A DNA stretch of 64,000 nt from Bordetella sp. FB-8 (GCF_000382185.1 NZ_KB907784.1:3747133-3811132); one strand, 5' to 3'. Positions 33,215 to 41,918 are shown, counted from the first letter of the stretch. Program-made: numbers and translations. Notes: a model not told the origin generated them from the sequence alone.

Positions 33215-33889
33215 TTAGATGGGATCCTGCTTGTAGTTGGTGCGATGGCGCATGAATCGGTGATATGACATGCGTAGGTGCAGCTGCATGACTTGTCGGG
33301 CAAGCTCCCCATCGGCAGCCTCGACAGCCAAGGTCATATCGAGATGATGATGCAGGCTTTGCTCCAACTCCTGTGGGGTGCAAATATAGAACGAACGCTT
33401 GATGATCGGCATGTCGATCATCGTCTCCAGAATCGTTCGCAGCCTCGGTGAGCCAGCGGCCTCAAGTAAGGCATGGTGAAAGTCTCGATTAGCTGCTTGT
33501 ACTTGAGATACACCATCCAGGCCTAGCGCAATTCCCTGAGCCATTGCTTGATTGCTTTCCCTAAGCGTAGAAATGAGCCCATCTCCCCCGCGGACTGCGG
33601 CGAGAAATGATGCATACGGCTCTAGCAACATTCTTAGTTGAAAGATCTCCTCGACATCCCATTCACTCCACTCGGCCACTCTTATGCCTTGACCTGCGGC
33701 ATCTGTGGCCAATCCATCATCGACAAGGCGCTTTAAAGCTGTTCGTACAGGCGTGCGGCTCAAGCCCAATTCGCGTGCGACGTGCTCTTCCTTGAGTTGG
33801 TGGCCAGGAGCGTAGTGCCCGCTTATTAAGCGCTGCCTTAAAACCTCGTAAGCCTTGTCTCTACTGTGTTGCATCGGAACGAAAGTCAT
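33215..33889 (-). CDS. GntR-family (FadR/FCD) regulator
   Basis: This 224-residue regulator has an N-terminal winged helix-turn-helix (LKEEHVARELGLSRTPVRTA) and a helical FCD effector domain. The domain has the metal- and ligand-binding pattern around NRDFHHALLEAAG and LEQSLHHHLDMTLAV. FCD members sense small organic acids. It is divergent from the dehydrogenase-Bug-RraA set and probably controls that set in response to a hydroxy-acid-like compound. GC content here is lower than in the preceding 30 kb. Confidence 0.88.
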   Translation of the reverse strand: MTFVPMQHSRDKAYEVLRQRLISGHYAPGHQLKEEHVARELGLSRTPVRTALKRLVDDGLATDAAGQGIRVAEWSEWDVEEIFQLRMLLEPYASFLAAVRGGDGLISTLRESNQAMAQGIALGLDGVSQVQAANRDFHHALLEAAGSPRLRTILETMIDMPIIKRSFYICTPQELEQSLHHHLDMTLAVEAADGELARQVMQLHLRMSYHRFMRHRTNYKQDPI

Positions 33890-33923
33890 TGAGATGCAGG
33901 AATTTTAGGTTGTCGTGAGGCAT

Positions 33924-33937
33924 TGTGGAATTTCACA
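33924..33937. promoter_or_regulatory. candidate GntR operator
   Basis: TGTG-g-AATT-t-CACA is a near-perfect 14-base palindrome (two central mismatches), 35 bases upstream of the GntR start in an AT-rich divergent promoter region. A GntR regulator would be expected to bind a site of this size. Confidence 0.35.
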
Positions 33938-34086
33938 TTAGCCTTCAGCTTTCAATCAAGAAATGATCTTTTTTTGTTTTCATTCGGCGATAAATTTGAA
34001 ATTTCCAGGGTATTCCATAGGAAGTATTGATAATTTTGTACTTGAATTGTATTCTTTGATTTTGTTCCTTTTGATGAAAGGCGCCT

Positions 34087-34947
34087 ATGAACATTGCAAT
34101 CATCGGCTTGGGCGAGGTCGGGCGATGTTATGCCGGTTCACTGATTCAAGCCGGTTACAACGTCAGTCTGTGTGAAGCCCATGTTTCAGTCCCGGCGAGC
34201 ATGCTGGCATCAGATGCGGGTCTTCACATTCACACCGAACCGGGAGTTTGGCTTACGGACGCGAATTTCATTCTGTCTTGCGTGACAGGCGCCACGTCTT
34301 TGCCCGTTCTGCGAGAAGCGCTTCCATATCTTCAGAAAGATGTGGTTGTCGCAGACTTTACAACCGCCAGTCCAGCAGTGAAGCGCGAAGGCGCATCACT
34401 TTCTGCTGTCGCTGGTGTGGCTTACGTAGACATAGCCATCATGGGGGCCATATCGCTAAATTTGGTTCGGACGTCGCTGTTAGCCAGCGGTGAGGGCTCG
34501 GAAAAAATCAAAATCATGCTGGAGCACGCGGGGGGCAAGGTTGACGTCATTGTCGACGGCAAGGCGGGGGATGCCATTTCCCTAAAGATACTGCGAAGCG
34601 TGTTCACCAAAGGTATGGAAGCGCTTGCTGTGGAACTACTTATGAGCGCTGAGAAGCAGGGCGTACGCGCCAAGCTATACGAACAGTTGGCAGACATTGA
34701 CCAGACACCCTTGCGTTCCTTCATGGACATGTTAGTGCGCACGCATGTCGTTCATGCGAAGCGACGTGCACACGAGGTGCATGTCGCCCAAAGCGAACTT
34801 ATCTCTCAAGGGCTTGAATCCTTTGTCATGCCGGGCGTGGCGCAGCGTTTCCAGAGCACCGTTCTTGCGCTAGATAGAAAGGCGCTTCCTGTTGCCGAGC
34901 CTACCGTCGACCAAGCCATCGAATGGCTTTTGGAAACGATGAGGTGA
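34087..34947 (+). CDS. 6PGDH/3-hydroxyacid-dehydrogenase-like NAD-binding protein
   Basis: The 286-residue protein has an N-terminal Rossmann fold (IAIIGLGEVGRCYAGSLIQA) and the core strands VVVADFTTASPAVK and AYVDIAIMGAI. The helical domain is of the DUF1932 kind, with a conserved Lys in GDAISLKILRSVFTKGMEAL at the usual catalytic lysine position. Substrate is unknown; relatives oxidise beta-hydroxy acids. The leader has AAAGG upstream of ATG 34087. It begins a set with a solute receptor and an RraA aldolase, which suggests catabolism of a hydroxy- or oxo-acid. Confidence 0.8.
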   Translation: MNIAIIGLGEVGRCYAGSLIQAGYNVSLCEAHVSVPASMLASDAGLHIHTEPGVWLTDANFILSCVTGATSLPVLREALPYLQKDVVVADFTTASPAVKREGASLSAVAGVAYVDIAIMGAISLNLVRTSLLASGEGSEKIKIMLEHAGGKVDVIVDGKAGDAISLKILRSVFTKGMEALAVELLMSAEKQGVRAKLYEQLADIDQTPLRSFMDMLVRTHVVHAKRRAHEVHVAQSELISQGLESFVMPGVAQRFQSTVLALDRKALPVAEPTVDQAIEWLLETMR

Positions 34948-35204
34948 TCCAAAAATTGCACATCTGCACGCAGTCAATTTCACCATGCATATTGCATTAA
35001 TGCGTGTTTTTTTGAGACCACGTGAGCGCCAATGCCAAAACACTGGCCTAGGAAGCAATAAGAATTTCCCACACAAATGTAGTTCCTACGATTCGTAAAT
35101 TTATTGCTAGCGGCTAGTAGTAAGTAATGGATCAAGAAGCCTCTGCGAGCCTAGCTCGGCTAGGCCGAAGCTTTTCTCTTCTCATAACTATTCGGAGACA
35201 AACT

Positions 35205-36176
35205 ATGCGAAATTTTTTGAAGGCGATCGCTTTCGTCGTCCTTTTTGCCCTAGGCGCTTGCGCCCAGGCACAAGATGAACTGAGCCACGGAGTCATCACG
35301 GTGATTGCGCCGTTTCCGCCGGGCGGCGGTACGGATTTGATCTCACGCCTAGTGTCACGGAATATCTCCAAGCGCACTGGCTGGAACCTGGTGGTGGAGA
35401 ATAAACCCGGTGCAGGCGGCAACGTAGCACTGTTCTCAGCAGCGCAGGCTCGTCCGGATGGCCATACATTGGTTATGGTTCAAACCGACAACATTGTTCT
35501 CAACCCTTGGCTCTACCGCAAGCTTGGCTATGACACCTTTAAGAGCTTCCAGTCCATTGGCTTAGTGGCCAGTTCGGCTAGCGTGTTCGTGGTTGCTCCC
35601 AATTCCCCCTTCAAGACACTGGCCGATGTCGTGGCGGCGGCGCGCAAGAAGCCAGGTTCGGTCACGTTTGGTATTCCTGGTATTGGTGGCAGCGGTGATC
35701 TGCTGGGACACATGTGGGAGAAGGCGGCTGGTATGAAAATGACTCACGTTCCATACCGTGGTTGGTCGCAGGCTTACCCAGATCTCAACAGTGGCCTTAT
35801 CCAGGTCTATACCGGTTCGGTGGCCACGCTGCTGCCGCAGATCCAGAGCGGGCAAGTGCGAGCAATTGGCGTGGTGGATAGCAAGCGTTCGCCTAGTCTT
35901 CCTAACGTTCCCACCTTTGCTGAAAGCGGCTTTCAAAATATGACACAGCCTATCTGGTGGGGGCTGATGGCGCCGGCTCATACGCCTGACAGTATCGTCA
36001 AAGCGTTGAACGTAGCGCTACGTGCATCTCTGTCAGATCCGGCCATGATCAAGAGGCTGGAGGCTGCGGGCTACAGTCCTATGTCGAGTTCGCCAGCCGA
36101 GATGGACGCACTGCATCGCAAAGACAACGATCTATTTGGCAAGCTGGTTCAGGAAGCAGGCATTAAGCCGCAGTGA
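35205..36176 (+). CDS. Bug/TctC-type tripartite tricarboxylate receptor
   Basis: The 323-residue periplasmic solute-binding protein has a signal peptide (RNFLKAIAFVVLFALG, followed by ACAQAQ) and Bug-family motifs: APFPPGGGTDLISRLVS, VENKPGAGGNVA, DGHTLVM, GDLLGHMWEK, HVPYRGW and IWWGLMAPA. These receptors bind carboxylates. ATG 35205 is preceded by CGGAGAC. The cognate TctA/TctB membrane genes are not adjacent, as is common in Alcaligenaceae, where many orphan Bug receptors exist. Context suggests its ligand is the substrate of the neighbouring enzymes. Confidence 0.9.
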   Translation: MRNFLKAIAFVVLFALGACAQAQDELSHGVITVIAPFPPGGGTDLISRLVSRNISKRTGWNLVVENKPGAGGNVALFSAAQARPDGHTLVMVQTDNIVLNPWLYRKLGYDTFKSFQSIGLVASSASVFVVAPNSPFKTLADVVAAARKKPGSVTFGIPGIGGSGDLLGHMWEKAAGMKMTHVPYRGWSQAYPDLNSGLIQVYTGSVATLLPQIQSGQVRAIGVVDSKRSPSLPNVPTFAESGFQNMTQPIWWGLMAPAHTPDSIVKALNVALRASLSDPAMIKRLEAAGYSPMSSSPAEMDALHRKDNDLFGKLVQEAGIKPQ

Positions 36177-36212
36177 TGATGGCGATGAACTTTAAATGAT
36201 GAACGATAAATC

Positions 36213-36887
36213 ATGATCGGACTCGAAATATATCCCCGAAAGCGAGTTGTCAATGCGGCAACCATTGCCCGGTTCAAGACCTTGCCTGTAGCTAACATTA
36301 GCGACTGCATGTCACGTATGTTCGCGGGTGGAGCGCGTTTACGTCCGATGCACGACGGCGCCATCATGGCTGGTGCCGCCCTGACGGTGCGCACTCGTCC
36401 TGGCGATAACCTGATGGTGCATAAAGCATTGGATCTGGCTCAGCCCGGTGACGTCATCGTGGTTGATGCCGGTGGTGATCTGACCAATGCCATCATTGGT
36501 GAAATCATGGTTGGTTATGCCAAGTCCCGAGGCATTGCCGGCATTGTCATCCATGGGGCCATCCGTGACGCCGATACGCTAGGCAAGGATTCATTCCCGG
36601 TCTATGCGTGCGGTGTCACGCACCGCGGTCCCTACAAAGACGGGCCGGGAGAAATTAACAAATCCATCGCACTCGATGGAATGACGATTGAGCCTGGTGA
36701 TTTAGTCTTGGGGGACCAAGATGGTCTCCTTTGCGTTCCCTATGATCTAGCTGACGAAATTTATGAAGCAACGGTGGCTAAACATTCGATTGAGGAAAAA
36801 ATGATGGTTGCCATTGCTACAGGTTCGCTAGATACGTCCTGGGTAGACAAGCGCTTGTCAGAGCTTGGTTGCAAGATCTACGCCTAA
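36213..36887 (+). CDS. RraA-family aldolase/decarboxylase-like protein
   Basis: This 224-residue protein is of the RraA/HMG-aldolase family, which cleaves 4-hydroxy-4-methyl-2-oxoglutarate-like compounds or decarboxylates oxaloacetate. The family signature is present as GAIIGEIM-type glycines followed by IVIHGAIRDADTL with Arg118-Asp119, the metal- and substrate-binding pair. YKDGPGEIN and GDLVLGDQDGLLCVPYDLAD complete the core. It follows the Bug gene by 36 bases and is probably in the same transcript. Confidence 0.85.
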   Translation: MIGLEIYPRKRVVNAATIARFKTLPVANISDCMSRMFAGGARLRPMHDGAIMAGAALTVRTRPGDNLMVHKALDLAQPGDVIVVDAGGDLTNAIIGEIMVGYAKSRGIAGIVIHGAIRDADTLGKDSFPVYACGVTHRGPYKDGPGEINKSIALDGMTIEPGDLVLGDQDGLLCVPYDLADEIYEATVAKHSIEEKMMVAIATGSLDTSWVDKRLSELGCKIYA

Positions 36888-36908
36888 CTTGAACGTACCC
36901 GGGGTAGC

Positions 36909-37339
36909 GTGGCGGCAGCGAATTATGGCAGGGTAATCGTGCTTAACGACAAAGCCCGTTCCCTCATCAAGGGCCAGTGAGGCCTGGATGAGAACTGGGT
37001 TCTCCCCTATAACGGCTCCCCGTTGCACAGGATGAACGACTCGGCCCGAAAGAAGGCACGCATGCGAGCTGCCGCTCATTGGGAGAAAGAGAAAGACAGG
37101 CCCGCACATTGGAGATTCGCCCATTTGCGCATGCACGATCTGAAGCACACCTTCGGACGCCGCCTTCGGGCGGCAGATGTACCTGAAGAAGATCGAAAAG
37201 CGATTCTCGGCCATACCGATGGCAGTGTTACCTCTCTCTACTCTGCCGCGGACCTTGCAAGCTGATCGAGTATGCCAATCGCGTATCAGCGACGGACACT
37301 AGAAGCCCTTCGCTGACCATTTTGGAAAAGAGGCCGTGA
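36909..37339 (+). pseudogene. decayed tyrosine integrase, C-terminal remnant
   Basis: Conceptual translation gives the C-terminal part of a phage-type integrase: VIVLNDKARSLIKGQ, a TGA stop at 36978-36980, then NWVLPYNGSPLHRMND, MHDLKHTFGRRLRAADV, ILGHTDGSVTSLYSAADL. A one-base frameshift at about 37258-37262 follows, after which the tail (KLIEYANRV) resumes and ends at 37339. The catalytic Arg of HxLRH is Lys (codon 37143-37145). With no N-terminal half, a nonsense codon, a frameshift and a lost catalytic residue, it cannot be active. It lies next to a tRNA-Pro fragment, the kind of site such integrases use. Confidence 0.85.
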
Positions 37340-37372
37340 AGAATATGTCACGCAAAAGTCCCGCAAAAGAAT

Positions 37373-37406
37373 AAGGGAGTTAGTGACTACCATCACTAAC
37401 TCCCTT
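37373..37406 (-). terminator. perfect 14 bp hairpin beyond the tRNA fragment
   Basis: AAGGGAGTTAGTGA (37373-37386) and TCACTAACTCCCTT (37393-37406) are fully complementary with a six-base loop. On the minus strand the hairpin starts nine bases after the CCA end of the tRNA fragment and is followed by ATTCTTTT, as expected of a tRNA terminator. Confidence 0.6.
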
Positions 37407-37414
37407 GGTACTAC

Positions 37415-37462
37415 TGGTCGGGACGGCGGGATTCGAACTCGCGACCCCTTGCACCCCATGCA
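37415..37462 (-). other. integration (att) site: 3' 48 bp of tRNA-Pro(GGG)
   Basis: On the minus strand this reads from the anticodon stem and loop (TGCATGGGGTGCAAG, anticodon GGG) through the variable loop and T arm (loop TTCGAAT) to the acceptor half CGTCCCG, A and CCA. No 5' half precedes it: beyond 37462 the sequence no longer fits a tRNA and the stem partner CTTGC becomes CCTGC. It is therefore the duplicated 3' tRNA end left by integration. The orientation puts the element body at higher coordinates. Confidence 0.85.
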
Positions 37463-37772
37463 GGCCAGGGAAGATAAAACACCGATAATTCAATAACTTA
37501 GGGTGTGCGTTCGCTGCAAACTGCGTTCTACCTTACCTCACAACGGTTTACCTAATCCCGCAAAAGTCCCGCATGAATTACAGGCACTGGCTTCAGAGTA
37601 CAGCGTAGCTCTAGGCTGATATATTCCCATTGGGTGGCAGATTAGGGATGTGCAAAGTAGGAAACTGCAGTGCACAGCGGTTGCCTGTAACCGTCTCGCC
37701 AGGCCCTCTTCTCGCCGCCCGCCCGCTTTTCTTCTCCTTCCGTCTGGCGACGGATCTTTACAGGAATTCATC
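37463..37772. other. 310 bp element end, no gene seen
   Basis: This is the sequence just inside the element, between the tRNA fragment and the first element gene. It holds one copy of the 15 bp repeat (37559-37573) and a small hairpin, CCGTC-tggc-GACGG (37740-37753), 20 bases before the next ATG. An origin of transfer could lie here, but I see no recognisable nick site. Confidence 0.4.
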
Positions 37773-38108
37773 ATGCAATCCGCACCTTTTGCGGCGGCAA
37801 CCTTTGCCCGCCGCCAGCGTCTGCTCGCGCCTACGCCGATCGTCCCGGAACAAGCCCCCATCGTTCGTGTTGACGCCACTTTCCCGGATGCCGAAAGGGC
37901 AGCGCGGCATGCGGTGCACATTTGGTTCTCGGGCAAGCTCGAGGAAAGCCTCATCGAATTCCGGGACGTACGACGCCGTCAGCACTGCGCGCGTCACGAG
38001 GATGGAGCGCTGCGGCATCACATGCGTATGACGGCATTCGAGCGAGCCTTCGCAGAGGAAGTCGGGCGCATCATCGTGGAGCGACGCCATGTCTGGCCCT
38101 TTACTTGA
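37773..38108 (+). CDS. hypothetical protein at the element end
   Basis: The 111-residue product starts at ATG 37773, preceded by ACAGGAATTCATC. It is Arg/Ala-rich with RHAVHIWFSGKLEESLIEFR and a C-terminal helix TAFERAFAEEVGRIIVERR. No signal peptide or membrane segment is present. It overlaps the next gene by 20 bases, which suggests a small accessory operon. I do not recognise a family. Confidence 0.5.
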   Translation: MQSAPFAAATFARRQRLLAPTPIVPEQAPIVRVDATFPDAERAARHAVHIWFSGKLEESLIEFRDVRRRQHCARHEDGALRHHMRMTAFERAFAEEVGRIIVERRHVWPFT

Positions 38109-38451
38109 AAAGTTCGTCGGCGTGCGCATGTCCCACGACGAGCACCAGTCCTACCTGAAGGCCGCGGCCGATCTGGGGCTGAGCCTCTCGGAATACCTCC
38201 GGCTGCGCCTGGTCAATGCTGGCGAGGATCTGGTAGCCGATCAGATCGCGCAGTTGCGGCTGGCGCTGGTTGACACCTCAGACGATGACGTCTCGCGCGG
38301 CGCGCTTCGTCCGCTCATGCTCGAGCTGCTGCTCTCGCTGCGGCACCTGATGAAGCCGGCCGAGCTGCGCACGGTCCACGCCGAGCTGCAGCGATTGGGT
38401 ACCACACCTTGGGCACCCGCCCAGCACAAACCCGGTACCCCCGAACCCTGA
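38089..38451 (+). CDS. ribbon-helix-helix protein, possible mobilisation accessory factor
   Basis: The 120-residue protein has an N-terminal ribbon-helix-helix candidate: strand FVGVRMSHDEHQSYL, then helix AADLGLSLSEYLRLRLV. A helical C-terminal half follows with LMLELLLSLRHLMKPAELR. MobC-like relaxosome proteins and small plasmid repressors share this layout. Its position between the element end and the pilus operon would suit either a DNA-processing accessory protein or a regulator of the pil genes. Confidence 0.55.
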   Translation: MSGPLLEKFVGVRMSHDEHQSYLKAAADLGLSLSEYLRLRLVNAGEDLVADQIAQLRLALVDTSDDDVSRGALRPLMLELLLSLRHLMKPAELRTVHAELQRLGTTPWAPAQHKPGTPEP

Positions 38452-38494
38452 CCCAGGCAAGTCCGAACGACTCGACTGCCCGGCGGAGAACTAC

Positions 38495-39658
38495 ATGAAT
38501 TCAACGCGGATGGCTGCTTCGAGTACGGTGGCCTTCATTTTCCTGGGTGTGCTGGCCGGTTGCGGCTTTACGCCTAAAGAAGCTCCCATGCCCGATGCGG
38601 CTAATGCGGTACCGGTCAACCGAGTCGAGCCAGATACGCGCCCTTGGACAGAGATCTACCCGCCTATCGCCGCGCGCGCGCCGAGCGTGACAGCGGCCCC
38701 TGTTACGGTTGCAACGGCCTCAGCTCGGCCGGCAGAGCCGCCTGCCCCAGTCATCCCAGCACACGAAAAATCGGTCCCTGACGCCAAAGCCAAAGCAGCG
38801 AAACCGATCGCCAAAGCAACGTCTCCAGTGCCGCATGACCAGACTTCTGCGAGACCGTCGGCTCCGAATTCGCTGCCGGTCCCGATTCCCGAAGCCCCCG
38901 CCGATGTCGCGGCGATTGAGATTAAGCGCAGCGCGGCCGTTTTGGCCTCTGCCAAGGGGGCCACGCTGGCCTCCGTTCCGACCAAGCCGGACAAGCCTGC
39001 TGACCCGGCCAAGAAGTTCGTGCCGACGCCTGCACAGTGGGGCGCCAAGCGGATCACAGAAAGTAGTCCCAGCGCGCTGGTCGCATCGAACCGAGCGAGT
39101 GGCGCCAAGCAGTTGGGCGAAGACCGCATCACGCAATCCCTTACGCTTGATGCGGCCGGGCGCGACCCGATCTTGATGGCTGCAACCGCTTCCGTTCAGA
39201 TTCCGCCCGAGGAGCAAGAATCCGGCCTTCTGGCTGGGGCTGGCACGCTATCTAGGTTGGCATCGAAATCCAAACTGCCATTGCGTCCCGCCAGTGCAGT
39301 GACGATGCCTGGGCCGATTGTGATGCGCGATTTCACTCCTAGCGAGAAGCTGCATGACCCAGTAAGCCCGATCACCGCGCCGACTAAGCCGCTCAGCCCT
39401 GATCTGACCTGGTCGGCCAGCGCCGGCATGTCGCTCTCGGATGCATTGCGCAACTGGGGCGAACAGGCAACGCCGCACTGGGCGATTGTCTGGAATACCT
39501 CGGAAGACTTTCGAATCGGTGCGCCCTTCACGATCCAGGCGCCCAAGTTCCTGGACGCGGCCTGCCAGCTCCTGGCCGCCGCGCGTCGCGAGCATCACAC
39601 CTACACAGTAATTTCCCACCCGAATCATGTTCTGGTGGTGACGACTCCAACGGAATAA
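38495..39658 (+). CDS. pilL: PilL-like lipoprotein of the type IVB pilus
   Basis: This 387-residue lipoprotein has lipobox LAGC (Cys23) after a hydrophobic leader. A long Pro/Ala/Lys-rich linker (about 40-270) leads to a C-terminal TcpQ/PilL-type domain: SAGMSLSDALRNWGEQAT, WNTSEDFRIGAPFTIQA, and a repeat ending HVLVVTTP. In R64-type thin pili PilL is an outer-membrane lipoprotein that partners the secretin. ATG 38495 follows CGGAGAAC. It starts the operon pilL-N-M-O-P-Q-R-S-V; its stop is two bases before pilN. Confidence 0.85.
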   Translation: MNSTRMAASSTVAFIFLGVLAGCGFTPKEAPMPDAANAVPVNRVEPDTRPWTEIYPPIAARAPSVTAAPVTVATASARPAEPPAPVIPAHEKSVPDAKAKAAKPIAKATSPVPHDQTSARPSAPNSLPVPIPEAPADVAAIEIKRSAAVLASAKGATLASVPTKPDKPADPAKKFVPTPAQWGAKRITESSPSALVASNRASGAKQLGEDRITQSLTLDAAGRDPILMAATASVQIPPEEQESGLLAGAGTLSRLASKSKLPLRPASAVTMPGPIVMRDFTPSEKLHDPVSPITAPTKPLSPDLTWSASAGMSLSDALRNWGEQATPHWAIVWNTSEDFRIGAPFTIQAPKFLDAACQLLAAARREHHTYTVISHPNHVLVVTTPTE

Positions 39659-39660
39659 CC

Positions 39661-41463
39661 ATGACAAACCGAGTTCATCCCACCCTTTCATTCTGGATGC
39701 GGTGGGCAGTTCTGCTGCTCGTCGCCTCGCTCTCTGGCTGCGGCTCCTATCAGCGAATCAACGCCTCGGCCGTCAGCGCGCAGACGCAATATGACAAGGC
39801 AATTTCGCAGGTCAATGCCGCGCGCAGCGGCCCCCCCCTCATCGAGCACTCCGATACGCCCTGGCTGTCGCTTCAGCCAATAGTCGAACCCAAGGAAAAG
39901 CAGCCTCGCATCCCCAGGGGCCAGGACTGTTCGCTCAGATTCATCGCCGACGAACCCATGAGCTTGTCCGACTTCGCGCAGGTCGTCTCCCAGGAATGCC
40001 GGATCCCGGTTCGCATAACGCAAGACGCCTGGGCGGCATTAGCCAACGGTTCGATCCAGGATTCGAGCGCGCAGGCCGCGCCCCTTGGCAATGCTCCGTT
40101 CGTTCCGGGGCTCGGCCAGCCCAACCTGCCCGCAGCCGCGCGGATGGCCACGAGCAGCTCCGCCCGCGATTTCGCATACACGACATCGGGCAACGGCAAG
40201 ATCCAGCCGATCCGTTGGCTGGGTAAGCCGCTCTCGGGCCTCCTGGATGTGGTGACCTCGCAGCTGGGTCTGTACTGGTCCTATCAGGACGGGTACGTGA
40301 CGATCTCGTACTTGAAGACCCGGATTTTTCATCTGCCACTCTCTTCCGAGCTCGACTTCGAAACCAATGTCTCGAGCGGCGCAAGTCTTTCGGGGTCCAA
40401 TAGCACAGCCGCGGCCGGCGGCGCCAGTACCAGTAAATCGACGGGCGACTCCTTGCAAAAGACATTGATGACGTTCAAGTCCAAGTTCGTCAACGAGGTC
40501 AGCCAGAACATCAATACGATGCTCACCCCGAATATCGGCAAAGCGTCGCTCTCGCCTTCGATCGGGATCGTGACGGTCACGGACTCTCCTGAAGTGCTGG
40601 ACCGGATCGCGCAATACATGAACACCGTCAATACCCAGATGGGCCGGCAGGTGATGCTTTATGTGACGGTCGCGCAGATCACCCTCTCGGATTCGGACAG
40701 CCTGGGGATCAATTGGAATGGGGTATGGAAAACCGTGCGCGGCGTCGGCTTTACCCTGGCCAATGCCTTTACGCCCCTGAATGGTTCGTCCACGGCCGGC
40801 TTTGGCATCCTCACCAGCGCTACCGGGTCCGCGAGCCAGTTCGCCGGAACCCAGGCGGTATTGAGCGCTCTAGCAACCCAGGGTTCCGTGTCGATCATGC
40901 GCCAGCGCGGCGTCTTGACACAAAACCTGCAGCCCATGCCGGTCCATGTGACCAACGAGACGCAATATCCTTGCGGGCTGTCGCAGACCAATACCGCCCA
41001 GGTCGGTTCGACCCAAGGCACGGTCATGTGCAGTGTCGTGACCGGGTTCGCCCTGGATATGTTCGCCGACATCCATGAGAAGGCGCTCACGGTCATCTTC
41101 TCGCTGGACATGAGCCCGCCAGCGACCTTGACTCAAGTGCCAGGGACCGGGACCAACACGATCCCGGCGTATTACTCGGCCTCGGTGGATCGCCAGAACT
41201 TCCTGCAGCGCACGGGACTGATGTCTGGCCAGACTATGGTGATCTCGGACTTTCAGCAGTCGAGCGAGAAAACCGACAGGCAGGGCATCGGCGGCGTCTC
41301 GGACTGGGTTCCCACCGGCGGGGGCACACGCGACAAGTCGCGCAACGTCGTGGTCATCATCATCTCGCCGCAGATCATGAAGGCGCCCAATGCAAGCACG
41401 AGCCAAGGACCGCAAGCGGCCAATGACCAGAGCTGGCGAATTGGCGAGCGCAAGGCGGGCTAG
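39661..41463 (+). CDS. pilN: PilN secretin lipoprotein of the type IVB pilus
   Basis: The 600-residue outer-membrane secretin has lipobox LSGC with Cys27. N-terminal domains include CSLRFIADEPMSLSDFAQVV and LGLYWSYQDGYVTISYLKTR, and a Ser/Gly-rich segment lies near 245. The secretin barrel has VMLYVTVAQITLSD, GSVSIMRQRGVLTQNLQPMP and the C-terminal GLMSGQTMVISDFQQ and NVVVIIISPQIM. It forms the pore through which the thin pilus emerges. Length matches R64 PilN. It is followed by pilM after two bases. Confidence 0.92.
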   Translation: MTNRVHPTLSFWMRWAVLLLVASLSGCGSYQRINASAVSAQTQYDKAISQVNAARSGPPLIEHSDTPWLSLQPIVEPKEKQPRIPRGQDCSLRFIADEPMSLSDFAQVVSQECRIPVRITQDAWAALANGSIQDSSAQAAPLGNAPFVPGLGQPNLPAAARMATSSSARDFAYTTSGNGKIQPIRWLGKPLSGLLDVVTSQLGLYWSYQDGYVTISYLKTRIFHLPLSSELDFETNVSSGASLSGSNSTAAAGGASTSKSTGDSLQKTLMTFKSKFVNEVSQNINTMLTPNIGKASLSPSIGIVTVTDSPEVLDRIAQYMNTVNTQMGRQVMLYVTVAQITLSDSDSLGINWNGVWKTVRGVGFTLANAFTPLNGSSTAGFGILTSATGSASQFAGTQAVLSALATQGSVSIMRQRGVLTQNLQPMPVHVTNETQYPCGLSQTNTAQVGSTQGTVMCSVVTGFALDMFADIHEKALTVIFSLDMSPPATLTQVPGTGTNTIPAYYSASVDRQNFLQRTGLMSGQTMVISDFQQSSEKTDRQGIGGVSDWVPTGGGTRDKSRNVVVIIISPQIMKAPNASTSQGPQAANDQSWRIGERKAG

Positions 41464-41465
41464 TC

Positions 41466-41918
41466 ATGCCCATCCTGGTTCTTGTGCTCTTTCTCGGAGC
41501 GCTCACCGCAGATATCACCGCCGACACCTCCCAGCAGCTGACTCAGGAACGCGCCCAGGCCAATGCGCGCAGTCTGGGCGCATCCATGCTGACCGTTCGC
41601 AATGCCCTCGAGGCCTACATGTCGGCCCATCCGAGTGCGTCGGGCAGCGTGGCCTTGAGCGCGTTGGGGTTACCGAGCTGGATGCTTCTCGACCCGCGCA
41701 TTCAAGTTCAGATCTACAGCGGCCGAGGCTTCGTGTATCTCGTCCCGGCCGATTTCCCGCTTTCTGGCCGGCCAGCTTTGACGCGCCTTTTTTCCACCGA
41801 TGGCGCGGCCGGGCTGGCGGGTATCGCGCACCACCAGGTGCTGGTGACCGGTGCGATGGGCGCGTCGCTCTCGCTTCCCGCTTCGATCCCTGAAAACAGC
41901 ATCGTGCTGGCTCAATAG
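41466..41918 (+). CDS. pilM: PilM-like pilus biogenesis protein
   Basis: The 150-residue protein has an N-terminal hydrophobic segment (ILVLVLFLGALTADITAD) and a periplasmic domain (SLGASMLTVRNALEAYMSAH; VYLVPADFPL...). Size, position after pilN and membrane anchor match PilM of R64-type pili; its molecular role in those systems is not well defined. A hairpin starts directly after its stop. Confidence 0.78.
   Translation: MPILVLVLFLGALTADITADTSQQLTQERAQANARSLGASMLTVRNALEAYMSAHPSASGSVALSALGLPSWMLLDPRIQVQIYSGRGFVYLVPADFPLSGRPALTRLFSTDGAAGLAGIAHHQVLVTGAMGASLSLPASIPENSIVLAQ

Larger units (their letters stand above)
37351..37573. repeat. 15 bp direct repeats flanking the tRNA fragment
   Basis: CGCAAAAGTCCCGCA occurs at 37351-37365 and again at 37559-37573 in the same orientation, on either side of the tRNA-Pro fragment. 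Such repeats near an integrase and a core site may be arm-type integrase or excisionase sites. Confidence 0.6.

Noticed and set aside
37415..37462. A complete tRNA gene
   Set aside because: Only the part from the anticodon stem to CCA is present; there is no D arm or 5' acceptor strand beyond 37462.
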